DNA of 64,000 bases from CAVXHQ01 sp963761735 (GCA_963761735.1 CAVXHQ010000003.1:248001-312000); one strand, 5' to 3'; positions 26,014-36,111 are shown, counted from the stretch's first letter. Notes: generated by a model from the sequence alone, not told the origin. Numbers and translations: made by a program.

Positions 26014-27438
26014 CTACTGCGCGACCTCTTCGGGCACACCGGCAAACCAGGTGCCGATTTCCGAAATCCGCTCATAGACCCAGCCGCCCTCGAGAAGGGT
26101 CAGCGACAGCTCGGGAATAAGAGCGACTGCCACCCATACGACGATGAGCGATCCCAGATACATCGTGGAATAGCGCAGCAGACGGAAGTAGGGAACACCC
26201 GTCACGCCGGACGCGACATAGAGGTTCAGGCCGTAGGGCGGCGTGATGAACCCGATCGACGCGCCGACGAGGAAGATCACCGCAAACTGGATCGGATCGA
26301 CCCCGATCGAGGCCGCGATGGGCGCAAGGATCGGTGCGAGGATGATCGTGACGGGCAGCGATTCCAGGACCATGCCGGCGATGAACACGATCGCCATGGC
26401 CGTGAACAGGATCGCGTAATAGCCGCCCATCGACAAGACGAAATCGCGGATAACCTCCTGCGCCCCGAGGATCGACAGGATCTGCTGCATCACCACCGAA
26501 ATGGCGATCAGCGGCGCGAGGATGCCGGTGATCTGCGCCGAGCGCATGGTGATCGACGGCAGTTCCAGCGGGCTGAACCCCTGCACCACCAGCATTTCGG
26601 CGTAGCTGCGCTCTTCCAGCGGCCGGTCCTCGCTGCGGCCGATGAATTTATAGATCGGCAGGCAGACGAATCCGACGATAACGCAGAACCCGACGGTCAC
26701 GGCCGCCGCCTCGGTCGGTGAGAATTTGCCCGAATAGATGCCCCAGAGCACCAGCCCGATAGCAAAGAAACCCAGCCATCCGCCCAGCGCCGTCTTGGTG
26801 ACGCGGCTGAGGCGGAGCGGGATGAGATAGCCCCAGCCGTTCACCGTCGAGACGATAAAGGCGGTGACGATCATCGCCAGAACCATCAGGGCGCCGGGCA
26901 CGAGGCCCGCCTTGAACAGATCGGTGATCTGAAGGTTCATCAGAAAACCATAGACGATGAAGATGATCGACGGCGGAATGATGATGCCCACCGTGCCGCC
27001 CGCCGCCGCCGTCGCCGCCGAAAACCGCTCGTCATAGCCGCCCTTGACCATTTCGGGGTGCAACATGGAGCCGATTGTCGCCGTGGTTGCCGAATTGCTG
27101 CCCGAAATGGCGGCGAACAGGCCCGACGCGCCAAGCGCCGCCATCGCAAGACCGCCGCGCAGCCAGCCAAGACAGGCATAGGCGAAATCCGACAGCCGCC
27201 GGGCGATGCCGGAACGGTTGATCAGGTCTCCGGTCAGGATAAAGAGCGGCATCGCCAGAAGGGCGAAACCGTCCGTGAACACGTCCGACAGGGCGGTGCC
27301 GATGTTGATGACGCCGAGGTTGACGACGAACGACATCCCCAGAACCCAGTAAAAGATCACCAGCAGGACCGGTACGCCCAGCATGAAAAGGCCCGTCACG
27401 GCCAATGAGATAAGGGTGGTCCAGGTCGCGGTGTCCAT
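26014..27438 (-). CDS. TRAP transporter large permease (DctM)
   Basis: 474-residue, about 12-segment secondary transporter subunit that moves a carboxylate-type solute with Na+ or H+. Seen: FALLAMPLFILTGDLINRSG, ALGASGLFAAISGSNSATTA (substrate/Na+ site loop), MVKGGYDERFSAATAAAGGT and GIIIPPSIIFIVYGFLM, all DctM signatures. It is translated 2 bases after the small permease gene. Substrate is not predictable from sequence. Confidence 0.93.
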   Translation of the reverse strand: MDTATWTTLISLAVTGLFMLGVPVLLVIFYWVLGMSFVVNLGVINIGTALSDVFTDGFALLAMPLFILTGDLINRSGIARRLSDFAYACLGWLRGGLAMAALGASGLFAAISGSNSATTATIGSMLHPEMVKGGYDERFSAATAAAGGTVGIIIPPSIIFIVYGFLMNLQITDLFKAGLVPGALMVLAMIVTAFIVSTVNGWGYLIPLRLSRVTKTALGGWLGFFAIGLVLWGIYSGKFSPTEAAAVTVGFCVIVGFVCLPIYKFIGRSEDRPLEERSYAEMLVVQGFSPLELPSITMRSAQITGILAPLIAISVVMQQILSILGAQEVIRDFVLSMGGYYAILFTAMAIVFIAGMVLESLPVTIILAPILAPIAASIGVDPIQFAVIFLVGASIGFITPPYGLNLYVASGVTGVPYFRLLRYSTMYLGSLIVVWVAVALIPELSLTLLEGGWVYERISEIGTWFAGVPEEVAQ

Positions 27439-27439
27439 C

Positions 27440-28120
27440 TTACTGGCCTCCGATCACGGCTTGTTCGATCAGCGGGCGACCGTCGCGCAACTTCAGACGA
27501 TCGTCGGCGGCGTTCTGCAGGACACGGCCGGCCAGCAGGACAAAGGTCAGCGGCATGGTAATCAGGAACCACCACTGCATGACGTTGTTGGTGCCCGCCA
27601 TGATCTGAAAGTTTGCCGCCGAATTCACCGTCACTTGAAAACCGGTCACGACCACGACCCAGCAAAACCCCAGCCACAGCACGGTATCGAGCAGGAGCAT
27701 CGCGTATTGCCCGCCCCGCCCCATCACATTGCGGATTTCCGAGAACGACAGGTGGGTGCGCAGTTTGACGTTATAGCTGCACCCGACCCAGGTCATGATG
27801 AGAAACAGGAACGGCGGCAATGTCGACGACCACGGCTCTTGCAGGCCCCAGACGAATCGGCGGATCACCTCCACGAAAATGATCCCGCCGATGGCGAGAT
27901 AGGAGACGACCATGATCGAGGGTTCGAGGTACTTTTCGACCACCGGAACGTGGCGATAGAGCAGCATGGCGAGGTAGCCGCCCGCCAGCGTCACCAGCAG
28001 ACACAGCGTCCAGAACGACGGCTGTCCCATCGCCGTCTTGAGGGCGAACAGGGGCCCGCCTCCGAATGCCGCGAAAATCTGGCTGACGATGCCGCCTATG
28101 CCCGAAAACCACTCGGTCAT
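27440..28120 (-). CDS. TRAP transporter small permease (DctQ)
   Basis: 226 residues, longer than many DctQ proteins, with four main membrane segments plus an extra N-terminal hydrophobic region. EVIRRFVWGLQEPWSSTLPP and FLFLIMTWVGCSYNVKLRTH match the conserved DctQ helix-loop. It pairs with the DctM protein encoded immediately after it. Confidence 0.87.
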   Translation of the reverse strand: MTEWFSGIGGIVSQIFAAFGGGPLFALKTAMGQPSFWTLCLLVTLAGGYLAMLLYRHVPVVEKYLEPSIMVVSYLAIGGIIFVEVIRRFVWGLQEPWSSTLPPFLFLIMTWVGCSYNVKLRTHLSFSEIRNVMGRGGQYAMLLLDTVLWLGFCWVVVVTGFQVTVNSAANFQIMAGTNNVMQWWFLITMPLTFVLLAGRVLQNAADDRLKLRDGRPLIEQAVIGGQ

Positions 28121-28242
28121 CGGAAACCCCCCCGAATATTTGTCGATGTCGATGGCCGATCCGACACCGGGCGACGCAGGGCCGCCCGGTATCCGTCATT
28201 CTGGCAGGCAGGATCCGGTCTGCGACCCTCGCCCGCCCAGTC

Positions 28243-29475
28243 CTAGGACCGCCACCAGCGGCGCGGCTCGACGTTTTCGGCGAGCGTATCGACCGGGATT
28301 TCGCGGGCGATGTCGTAGATGTCCTGATAGGTGTCGTGGCCACCCGACCAGCCGTTGATCCGCTCGCGCCATTGCTCCCACGGTGCGGGCTGGAACTCGG
28401 GCGAACACATCTCTTCGGCCTTGCGCTTTTCCTCGACCGACAGCTTGGCGACGCGGACGTCGTTCTCGGCAAAGATCGTGCCGGGCATCGGCGGATCGGT
28501 GAAACCGACGGTGTTGACGAGGGCGGCCTCGTTGGCCGCCTGAACATGAACCTGCGCAAGGTAGGCGCTTTCCATGATCGCGTCCTGCAGATGCGGTTCC
28601 ATGCTGTCGAACAGGGCGGCGGACATGCCGGTGTGCTCTGTGCCGCAAAAGAAGCCGAGGTCGACCGACTGGGTCACGACCGGACTCATGTTGGCATAGG
28701 CCACGGCGGAGGCCCATGTTTCAGCGCCGTCGATCAGGCCCTGACGCAATCCGTCGAGGGTTTCTTCCCAGGCGACGGGCACGGGGTTGAGCTGCAACAG
28801 GTCCATCGCGATGCGGCCAAGCTGGGTGCCGGTCACACGGTTCTTGGTGCCGAACAGCTCCTCGATCGTGGTCACGGTCGGGCGGTCGGCAAAGGTCTGG
28901 CCCATCTGGATGCCGCGCAGCTCGCAATGCGAGAACAGGAATTTCAGACCGTGGTTCGTCTCGAGCGGATCGCGCAGCAGGCGCATGGATTCAGGCGAGT
29001 AGAGGAAATGGTACTGCGCCGCGCGGCTTGGGAACATGTAGGCATAGTCGAGAACGTTAAGATAGGGCGCCGCACCCGCGGAGTTCTGTGTGGAGGCCGA
29101 ATACATCTCGATCACGCCGAGCTGGGCCTTTTCGGCGCAGGACGACTGACTGCAGATCTGGTTGTCGCCGATGAATTCGATCCGGATCTCGCCGTCCGTC
29201 CGGCTTTCGAGGTCACGGGCGAATTCAAGAACACCGGCCCGCTCGATCAGCAGGTTCTGCGCGTTGAAACCGGCAGCGCCGAGTTTCAGCGTGTATTTCG
29301 CCTCGGTGCCGAAACGCCGCTCATAGGTGGATTCGACGGCCCGCGCGATGCTTGGCAGCGTCAGGGCACCGGTGACGGTGCCGGCGCCAAGCACGACGGA
29401 CGAAATGCCGTACTGACCGGTGAGCTTGAAAAGGTCGCGTCGAGACAGGGTGCTGAGCACCTTTGAAACTTTCAT
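28243..29475 (-). CDS. TRAP transporter substrate-binding protein (DctP)
   Basis: 410 residues from the ATG at 29475, which follows GGGAGGAAAG; an upstream in-frame ATG has no such site. The leader has a twin-arginine motif SRRDLFKLTG followed by a hydrophobic stretch, suggesting Tat export. The mature protein shows the DctP fold: KLGAAGFNAQNLL, EFARDLESRTDGEIRIEF, QLGVIEMYSAS, LDGLRQGLIDGAETWAS. Two cysteines close together (ICSQSSCAEK) are unusual for the family. Substrate unknown. Confidence 0.9.
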   Translation of the reverse strand: MKVSKVLSTLSRRDLFKLTGQYGISSVVLGAGTVTGALTLPSIARAVESTYERRFGTEAKYTLKLGAAGFNAQNLLIERAGVLEFARDLESRTDGEIRIEFIGDNQICSQSSCAEKAQLGVIEMYSASTQNSAGAAPYLNVLDYAYMFPSRAAQYHFLYSPESMRLLRDPLETNHGLKFLFSHCELRGIQMGQTFADRPTVTTIEELFGTKNRVTGTQLGRIAMDLLQLNPVPVAWEETLDGLRQGLIDGAETWASAVAYANMSPVVTQSVDLGFFCGTEHTGMSAALFDSMEPHLQDAIMESAYLAQVHVQAANEAALVNTVGFTDPPMPGTIFAENDVRVAKLSVEEKRKAEEMCSPEFQPAPWEQWRERINGWSGGHDTYQDIYDIAREIPVDTLAENVEPRRWWRS

Positions 29476-29490
29476 ATCTTTCCTCCCTAG

Positions 29491-29523
29491 CGCAATATTG
29501 ATACTTGCAGTCTCACTATTGTG
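29491..29523. promoter_or_regulatory. Interrupted inverted repeat in a divergent promoter region
   Basis: CGCAATA (29491-29497) and TATTGTG (29517-29523) form a near-perfect inverted pair centred about 30 bases upstream of the DctP gene start and 85 bases before the GMC start. It is a candidate operator for the IclR protein; similarity to a known site was not established. Confidence 0.35.
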
Positions 29524-29592
29524 CGGCATTATGACATGACGCAAGCTTTATTTTTGGGCGTCGGGCCCGGAAACAGCCAAGGATGCAGGCAG

Positions 29593-31221
29593 ATGGTGAA
29601 CGCGACAGGCGACATGGAGGCGGATTATGTGGTCGTCGGGGCGGGCTCTTCCGGGGCGGTGATTGCCAACCGGCTGAGCGAAGACAAGGACATGCAGGTC
29701 ATCGTGATGGAGGCGGGCGGGCGCGACTGGAACCCGTGGATCCACATCCCGGTCGGCTATTTCAAGACGATGCACAATCCGAGTGTCGACTGGTGTTACC
29801 GGACCGAGCCCGATCCGGGGCTTAACGGGCGGCAGCTCGACTGGCCACGGGGCAAGGTGCTGGGCGGGTCATCGTCGCTGAACGGATTGCTCTATGTGCG
29901 CGGGCAACCGGGCGATTATGATCGCTGGCGGCAGATGGGCAATACCGGCTGGGGCTGGGACGATGTGCTGCCGCTGTTCAAAAAGGCCGAAAACCAGGAA
30001 CGGGGCGAGGACGATTTTCACGGCAGCGGCGGGCCGCTGTCGGTGTCGAACATGCGCCTGTCGCGCCCGATCTGCGATGCCTGGGTCGCCGCGGCGCAGG
30101 CGGCGGGCTATCCGTTCAACGCCGATTACAACGGGGCCAACCAGGAGGGTGTGGGGTACTTTCAGCTGACCGCCCGCAAGGGGCGTCGCTGTTCCACCGC
30201 CGTCGCCTATCTCAATCCCGCGCGCAAACGCGCCAACCTGCGCATCGTCACCCGTGCCCCCGCGACGCGCATCGTGATCGAGGACGGACGTGCCACCGGC
30301 GTCGAATATCAGGCGCGGTCCGGCGCACGCCACATCATCCGCGCGCGGCGCGAGGTGATCGTATCAGCGGGGGCGATCAACACGCCGCAATTGCTGATGC
30401 TGTCGGGCATCGGCGAGGCGGAGCAGTTGCGTCGACACGGCATCGATGTGGTCGCCGATCTGCCGGGCGTCGGCAAAAACCTGCAAGACCATCTTCAGGC
30501 CCGGCTGGTGTTCAAGACCCGCGAAGATACCCTCAACGACGAGGTGAACTCGTTGTTCAAACAGGTGAAAATCGCGTTGCGCTATGCCGTCAACCGGTCT
30601 GGTCCGATGGCGATGGCCGCCTCACTGGCGACCGGATTCCTGCGCACCGGCGATCATGTGGCGACGCCCGATATCCAGTTCCACATTCAACCGTGGTCCG
30701 CCGACAGCCCCGGCGAGGGCGTGCATCCGTTCTCGGCGTTCACCATGTCGGTCTGTCAGTTGCGCCCCGAAAGCCGGGGCGAGGTGCGCCTTGCCGGGCC
30801 CGATCCCCGGACCTATCCGACGATCCACCCGAATTATCTGGCGACGCAGACGGACCGGACGACAATAACGCAAGGCGTCAAGATTGCCCGCCGGATCGCC
30901 GGTTTCGCGCCGCTGGCGGAAAAGATCAGCGAAGAGTTCAAACCCGGACCGGACGTGCAGGGCGACGCCGCGCTGCTGGAATGGGTGCGCAACGCGGCAA
31001 CCACGATCTATCACCCGACTGGAACGGCAAAAATGGGCACCGGGCACGACGCCGTGGTCGACGCGCGGCTGCGGGTGCACGGCATTGCGGGACTGCGGGT
31101 GGCGGATTGTTCGGTCATGCCGGAGATCGTGTCGGGCAATACCAATGCGCCCGCGATCATGATCGGCGAAAAGGTGAGCGACCTGATCCGGCAGGACGCC
31201 GGTTCGCCCGCGATGGCGTGA
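29593..31221 (+). CDS. GMC family FAD-dependent oxidoreductase (choline dehydrogenase-like)
   Basis: 542 residues from the ATG at 29593; MEADYVVVGAGSSGAVIANR provides the ADP-binding fold. Further GMC signatures: GKVLGGSSSLNGLLYVRGQP, GAINTPQLLMLSGIGEAEQL, and the C-terminal HPTGTAKMG with VVDARLRVHGIAGLRVADCS and the active-site NTNAPAIMIGEK. It oxidises an alcohol group, substrate unknown, but is not followed by betaine genes. It diverges from the TRAP/IclR block, which suggests it acts on the transported solute. A 46-nt double hairpin follows. Confidence 0.92.
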   Translation: MVNATGDMEADYVVVGAGSSGAVIANRLSEDKDMQVIVMEAGGRDWNPWIHIPVGYFKTMHNPSVDWCYRTEPDPGLNGRQLDWPRGKVLGGSSSLNGLLYVRGQPGDYDRWRQMGNTGWGWDDVLPLFKKAENQERGEDDFHGSGGPLSVSNMRLSRPICDAWVAAAQAAGYPFNADYNGANQEGVGYFQLTARKGRRCSTAVAYLNPARKRANLRIVTRAPATRIVIEDGRATGVEYQARSGARHIIRARREVIVSAGAINTPQLLMLSGIGEAEQLRRHGIDVVADLPGVGKNLQDHLQARLVFKTREDTLNDEVNSLFKQVKIALRYAVNRSGPMAMAASLATGFLRTGDHVATPDIQFHIQPWSADSPGEGVHPFSAFTMSVCQLRPESRGEVRLAGPDPRTYPTIHPNYLATQTDRTTITQGVKIARRIAGFAPLAEKISEEFKPGPDVQGDAALLEWVRNAATTIYHPTGTAKMGTGHDAVVDARLRVHGIAGLRVADCSVMPEIVSGNTNAPAIMIGEKVSDLIRQDAGSPAMA

Positions 31222-31243
31222 CGGTTCCGAGCGAACCACCGGG

Positions 31244-31289
31244 CGGAAATTTCGAAAATTTCCGACGTCGAATTCTTTGAAAGAATTCG
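31244..31289 (+). repeat. 46-nt double-hairpin intergenic element, copy 2
   Basis: First hairpin at 31244-31264 with perfect arms CGGAAATTT and AAATTTCCG, spacer ACGT, then the constant palindrome (arms CGAATTCTTT and AAAGAATTCG, one-base centre) at 31269-31289. It lies 23 bases after the GMC stop, and the next gene starts 16 bases later. Confidence 0.85.
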
Positions 31290-31305
31290 TACCCCGTCGC
31301 GGAAC

Positions 31306-32688
31306 GTGAAAGTGTTCCGCCCGATGATCCTGCGCGCGCTGCCCTTCGTGATCCTGCTCCCCGGCCCTGCCACAGCCCACGCGGGCGCGCAGAGTTTCGT
31401 GTCACTGTTGCCGACCGGGCTTTACATTGCGGGCGGGCTGGCCGCCGTCGTGCTGACCGTCGTGCTCATCGCCGCGCTGCCCGCCGACGCGGCCCGTCGG
31501 TTGTTTGCGCCTCGCAAGTTTCGCGCCGGTGGGGCCCGTGCGTTTCACCGGGCACGGGCCGTCACCACCGCACTGGCCTTTGTCGTCTTCGCGGGCCTTT
31601 TACATGCCGGGTGGTTCGGGTCGAACGACCCGACGCGCAATCCCCTGCCCCTCGCGATCTGGACTGTCGTGTGGCTGCACCTGTTGCTCGCCGCAGGGCT
31701 TGTCGGAAACCTCTGGCACTGGCTGAACCCTTGGGCGTTTCCCCTTCGCCTCATGCGCCAAAGGCCAATTGCGCAGATGCCGGACCGCTGGGGGCACTGG
31801 CCCGCCCTGCCCAGTCTTGCGGCCATCGCCGCCCTGTTGCTGATCCATCCCAAGGCCGCAGACCCCGAAACGCTGACGCTTCTGACGCTGGCCTATTGGG
31901 CGTTCCACCTGTGCGCGGCCGGAATACTCGGTCCCGGCTGGCTGCACCGCGGCGAGGCCTTCGCCGTCATCTTTGCCGCCTTTGCCAGCCTTGCCCCCGC
32001 GACGGGCCGTGCCACTGGCACGCCGGGCTGGCAGGCCATCGCCGCGCGTGCGCCGAACGCGGGCCTTGCCGTGTTCATGATTGCCCTTCTGGCCATCGGC
32101 AGTTTCGACGGGCTGTACAAGACGTTCTTCTGGCTCGATATCATCGGGGTAAACCCGCTGGAATTCGCCGGGCGCACGACGGTCGTGGTGCCCAACAGCA
32201 TTGGGCTGGCTGTGGCCGTGCCGCTGCTGGCGGGCATCTATGCGGCCTGTCTCGGCGCGGGCCTCGCACTTATCGGCGCCGCGCACCGGACGGGGCGCGC
32301 CTTTTGCACCTTTGCGCCATCGCTGCTGCCCATCGCCTTCGCCTATCATTTCGCGCATTTTCTGCCTGCCCTTCTGGTCGAAAGCCAATCGATACCGCTG
32401 GTTCTTAACGATCCCCTGGGCACCGGTGCGGCCCTTCTGGGCATTGCCGAACCAAGGGTCACGACCGGGTTTCTCAACCGCCTGGAAACCGTGCGGATCA
32501 TCTGGCTGACCCAGGCGGGCGGGGTGGTGGCGGGGCACATGCTGGCCATCGCGATGGCGCACCGGATTGCCCTCGATTTCGCGGGCACGCACCGGCGCGC
32601 GGCGATCAGCCAGATCCCTCTGGCGGTGTTCATGCTCGGCTATACGCTGCTCGGGCTGTGGCTGCTGGCCAGTCCGCTGGGCGCCTGA
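31306..32688 (+). CDS. Polytopic membrane protein, unknown function
   Basis: 460 residues with about eleven hydrophobic segments; the leader MILRALPFVILLPGPATAHA may be a signal peptide. Conserved-looking polar motifs inside the membrane region are GNLWHWLNPWAF, GSFDGLYKTFFWLDIIGVNP, FAYHFAHFLP and AGHMLAIAMAHR, with several His residues that could bind metal or protons. Proteins of this type are sometimes labelled fenitrothion hydrolase in databases, but I would not rely on that. It stands alone between the GMC gene and the ABC transporter. Confidence 0.7.
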   Translation: MKVFRPMILRALPFVILLPGPATAHAGAQSFVSLLPTGLYIAGGLAAVVLTVVLIAALPADAARRLFAPRKFRAGGARAFHRARAVTTALAFVVFAGLLHAGWFGSNDPTRNPLPLAIWTVVWLHLLLAAGLVGNLWHWLNPWAFPLRLMRQRPIAQMPDRWGHWPALPSLAAIAALLLIHPKAADPETLTLLTLAYWAFHLCAAGILGPGWLHRGEAFAVIFAAFASLAPATGRATGTPGWQAIAARAPNAGLAVFMIALLAIGSFDGLYKTFFWLDIIGVNPLEFAGRTTVVVPNSIGLAVAVPLLAGIYAACLGAGLALIGAAHRTGRAFCTFAPSLLPIAFAYHFAHFLPALLVESQSIPLVLNDPLGTGAALLGIAEPRVTTGFLNRLETVRIIWLTQAGGVVAGHMLAIAMAHRIALDFAGTHRRAAISQIPLAVFMLGYTLLGLWLLASPLGA

Positions 32689-32735
32689 GGCGTCCGTCAA
32701 TCCGCCCGGGCGCCGGCACCGGGCCTGCGTCAAAA

Positions 32736-32782
32736 CGTCTTTACAGACAAATCCGGCTGTGCAACCGTTCGTCTACAAACAA
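32736..32782. promoter_or_regulatory. Pair of similar half-sites upstream of the ABC transporter
   Basis: CGTCTTTACAGACAA (32736-32750) and CGTCTACAAACAA (32770-32782) are related direct repeats 34 bases apart, the first containing the small palindrome GTCTTTACAGAC. They lie in the promoter region of the solute-binding protein gene and are candidate sites for the MarR protein encoded at the operon end. Confidence 0.35.
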
Positions 32783-32859
32783 GTTTTCCTGACGGCCCGC
32801 GCGGCCCCCCGCATCGAACTGGGGACACCGATGGCCGCCCACCCCAAAGGGAGCCATCC

Positions 32860-34152
32860 ATGACGAACCTCATCACGCCGCCGGCGTCGCTGGTCAAACC
32901 GACCCGCCGTACCGCGCTCAAATCGCTGGGTGCCGCCGCGACGCTGCCGCTGTGGGCGCGTTATGCGCAGGCGCAGACGGCCGAGCCGATCAGGATCGGG
33001 TTTCAGATGCACGCCACCGGCGTCGGCGCCGCCTATGGCCGCTGGTACGACCGCACGTCGCGCGCCGCCCTTGCGCGGATCAACGACATGGGCGGCATCA
33101 ACGGCCGCATCGTCGAGATGATCACCGAGGACGATGGCACCGACCCGAACCGCGGCGCCGAGGTCGTCGAAAAGTTTGCCACGCAGCATAATGTCGACGT
33201 CGCCTTCGGCACGTTGTTCAGCCATGTCGTGATCGGATCCGCGCCCCGCGCGGGCGAGCTGAAAATCCCGTATTTCGTGGTCTCCGAGGGGCATCACGTC
33301 GCCTCCGGCATGCTCAACCGCTATACCTTGCAGCCGGGCATCACCGACGTGAAGGCGCAGATTCAGGCGATGGCGCCCTTTGTCGCCGAAAACCTCGGCA
33401 AGCGCGTCACGATGATCTATCCCGATTTCGCCTTTGGCCACGACCACCGCGATTTCTTTTCCGCCGCGATCGAGGCACAGGGCGGGTCCGTCGCGGCGAT
33501 GATCCCGATCCCCCCGACGGAGACGTCCTTCACCAAGTATTTCCCGCAGATCCCGCAGGATACCGAGGTGCTGTATCACGTCATGGTCGGCCCTGGCGTG
33601 CTGACCTTCGTCAAGGAACTGGGCGAATTCTTCGGTGGCAACGGGCCCGCGATGTTCGGCTATATCGACAGTCTCGAGGCGGTGGACCTGTCGTCTCCGG
33701 GCCTCGAATTCCTCGAGAACAGCTATTTCTGGGAGGGCAACCCGCGCTATGCGCAGGAGGGGCAGACCGCGTTCGACGCCAATTACCGCGCGGCCGTGGG
33801 CGTCGACGACACCGGCGCCTCGGTGGACGATCCCGCCGATGTGTCGACCTATGCGCATATGTTCGGCTGCTGGGAAACGCTCAACGTGATCAAGGCGGGG
33901 ATGGAGGCGTCGGGCTATGCCAGCACCGACGACCGGCCCGCGCTGATCGAGGCGGTCGAGGCGATGTCGGCGATGCCTGCGTCCGACGACCATCCGCAGG
34001 GCGACAAGGTGTTCAACGGCAAGACGCATCAGGTCTTCGGCAAGCAGTACATCACCAAGGTCGAGGGCGGACGGCTCAACCTCGCCCATGAGACCACCGT
34101 CGAAGAGACGTTCTACGCCGACGAGGTGGATTACACGACGCAGTCCTTCTGA
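32860..34152 (+). CDS. ABC transporter substrate-binding protein (branched-chain amino acid/amide type)
   Basis: 430 residues. The leader has a twin-Arg motif (PTRRTALKSLGAAATLPLW) and ends near ARYAQAQT, suggesting Tat-dependent export. The mature protein is a type I periplasmic binding fold: IRIGFQMHATGVGAAYGRWY, GGINGRIVEMITEDDGTDPN, VDVAFGTLFSHVVIGSAP, KRVTMIYPDFAFGHDHRDFF. It heads the five-gene transporter operon. The nearby heterocycle cluster makes a cyclic amide or N-heterocyclic acid a plausible ligand, by inference only. Confidence 0.9.
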   Translation: MTNLITPPASLVKPTRRTALKSLGAAATLPLWARYAQAQTAEPIRIGFQMHATGVGAAYGRWYDRTSRAALARINDMGGINGRIVEMITEDDGTDPNRGAEVVEKFATQHNVDVAFGTLFSHVVIGSAPRAGELKIPYFVVSEGHHVASGMLNRYTLQPGITDVKAQIQAMAPFVAENLGKRVTMIYPDFAFGHDHRDFFSAAIEAQGGSVAAMIPIPPTETSFTKYFPQIPQDTEVLYHVMVGPGVLTFVKELGEFFGGNGPAMFGYIDSLEAVDLSSPGLEFLENSYFWEGNPRYAQEGQTAFDANYRAAVGVDDTGASVDDPADVSTYAHMFGCWETLNVIKAGMEASGYASTDDRPALIEAVEAMSAMPASDDHPQGDKVFNGKTHQVFGKQYITKVEGGRLNLAHETTVEETFYADEVDYTTQSF

Positions 34153-34249
34153 TCCGATGTTGTGCGGAGGGGCGGCACGCCAGCCGTCTCTCCGGCGAAC
34201 GCCGGGTTTTCCACCGGAACCCGCAAAAATCCCCTGCCCCGGCACGCCC

Positions 34250-35168
34250 ATGCAATTCGGCCCTCACCTCATGCTGGCCCTCATCGAGGGCGCCGTATTT
34301 TCTGCGGTCCTCGTCCTCATGGCGTCGGGCCTGTCGCTCGTGTTCGGCGTCATGCGCGTCGTCAACGTCGCCCACGGCGAGTTCTATATGCTGGGCGCCG
34401 TCGCCGGCCTGGGCCATCACCCAGACCGTCGGCGGGCCTGCGTGGCTCGGGTTTGTCGCGGCCCTCGTGCTGGCGCCGCTGGCCGTCGGCCTGTTCGCGG
34501 CGTTCGTCGATGTGACCTTGCTGCGCCGCTTGAAATACGATCCCGAACGCACCATCGTCGCCACCATCGGCCTGCTGTATATCCTGCAACAAAGCACCCT
34601 GATGCTGTATGGCGCGGTGCCGCGCCCCGTCGAGGCGCCGTTCAACACGCGCTATGCCCTGCCGTGGTTCGGCGACAACTGGGAGCTGGTCTGGCCCTGG
34701 GGCCTGTCGGTCACGTCCTACAAGATCTTCGTCGTGGTGGCCGCCATCGCCGTCGTCGTGGCGCTGAAACTGGCCCTGTCGCGGTCGAAGGCGGGCCTTT
34801 TGATGCGCGCCACGCAACTCGATCCCGAAACGGCGCAGGCGTTCGGCATCCCTGTCGCGCGGGTCTATGCGGGTGTTTTCGGGGTGGGCTGCGGGCTGGC
34901 CGCACTTGCCGCGGTGCTGATCGTGCCGATCCGGCAGGCGCATTACCTGATGGGGGCGGACGCGCTGCTGATCTCGTTCACCGTGGTGATCATCGGCGGG
35001 CTGGGCTCGCTCAACGGCACCATCCTCGCCGCGATCCTGATCGGCATGTCGGACGGCATCCTCACGGTGTTCTTCTCGCCGATCCTGGCCAAGATCATGG
35101 CGACGCTCTTCGTGGCACTCGTACTTGTGTTCCGCCCGGCGGGCCTGTTCGGGATCGCGAGACGATGA
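34250..35168 (+). CDS. ABC transporter permease, LivH type, one frameshift
   Basis: About 305 residues when joined. The first frame gives MQFGPHLMLALIEGAVFSAV, LSLVFGVMRVVNVAHGEFYM and LGAVAG. At about 34412 one extra base moves the reading to the next frame, which continues AITQTVGGPAWLGFVAALVL (visible in the DNA) and then FVDVTLLRRLKYDPERTIVA, VFGVGCGLAALAAVLIVP and GLGSLNGTILAAILIGMSDG, the EAA-like coupling region. The stop overlaps the next permease start (ATGA). A sequencing indel is likely because the second permease shows the same kind of break. Confidence 0.87.
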
Positions 35169-36111
35169 GCGCGGGGAATGGCCGCGTGTGGGGCGTGCAC
35201 CTGATCCTGCTGGCCGGTCTGTTCGCGCTCAACTGGATCCTCGGCGCCTATGAACAAGGGGTTTTCGCCCGCGTCATGGTGCTGGCGACCTATGCCACGG
35301 GCTATAACATCGCGTTCGGATATACCGGCCTGTTGTCGCTGGGCCACGCGATGTTCTTTGCGGCCGGCATGTACGGCCTCGCCATTCCGGTTCATCATTT
35401 CGGGGTGCCCGCGCCTGCGGCGTTCGGGATCGCGCTGGCATCGGGTGCTGTCCTCGGCCTTGGTGTCGGCCTGCTGGCGCTGCGCACCACGGGCGTGGCG
35501 TTCATGATCGTGACGCTGATGTTCGCGCAGGCGATATTCCTGACGATCCTGTATTTCTCGGATTGGACGCGCGGCGACGAGGGTTTCGTGATCGCGGCAC
35601 AGGCACGCCCCTGTTCGGACTGTCGCTGGCAGGGCCCGACACCCGCTATTTCGCGGCGTTCGGGCTGTTCGCCTGCGCGACGCTGCTGACGCTGTGGCTG
35701 GTGCAATCGCGGGCGGGCCGCGCCCTGATCGCGATCCGCGAGAACGAAGACCGCGCCGCCCTTCTGGGGTATGATACCTGGCGCCTGAAACTGGGCGCCT
35801 GCGTGCTGTCGGCGACGGTTTCGGCGGCGGCGGGGGCGGCCTATGCCCTTATTTTCGGCAATACCGGCAGCACCTTCGCAAGCGTCGAATATTCGATCTT
35901 TCCGCTGCTGTGGGTGCTGCTGGGCGGCGCCGGCACGGTGATCGGGCCGTTCATCGGTACGCTGTTCATGTTCTATCTGATCGACTGGGCCGCAGATTTC
36001 ACGCCCGCCTATATGCTCGTGGCAGGGGCCGCGCTGGTGATCCTGACGCTGTTCGCGCCGGGCGGCATCGCGGGCCTGATCCGCAGCCGCCTGTGGCGGG
36101 GCCTGCCATGA
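35165..36111 (+). CDS. ABC transporter permease, LivM type, one frameshift
   Basis: About 315 residues joined. The first frame gives ATYATGYNIAFGYTGLLSLG, HAMFFAAGMYGLAIPV and VAFMIVTLMFAQAIFLTILY, then GDEGFVIAAQ. One base seems missing at about 35609; the other frame continues TPLFGLSLAGPDTRYFAAFG, AIRENEDRAALLGYDTWRLK, and LGGAGTVIGPFIGTLFMFYL. The ATG at 35165 overlaps the livH stop and its own stop overlaps the ATPase start, so the genes are translationally coupled. Confidence 0.87.

Noticed and set aside
29593..31221. betA choline dehydrogenase
   Set aside because: The GMC family is broad and no betaine aldehyde dehydrogenase, betI or choline transporter is adjacent, so only the family is called.
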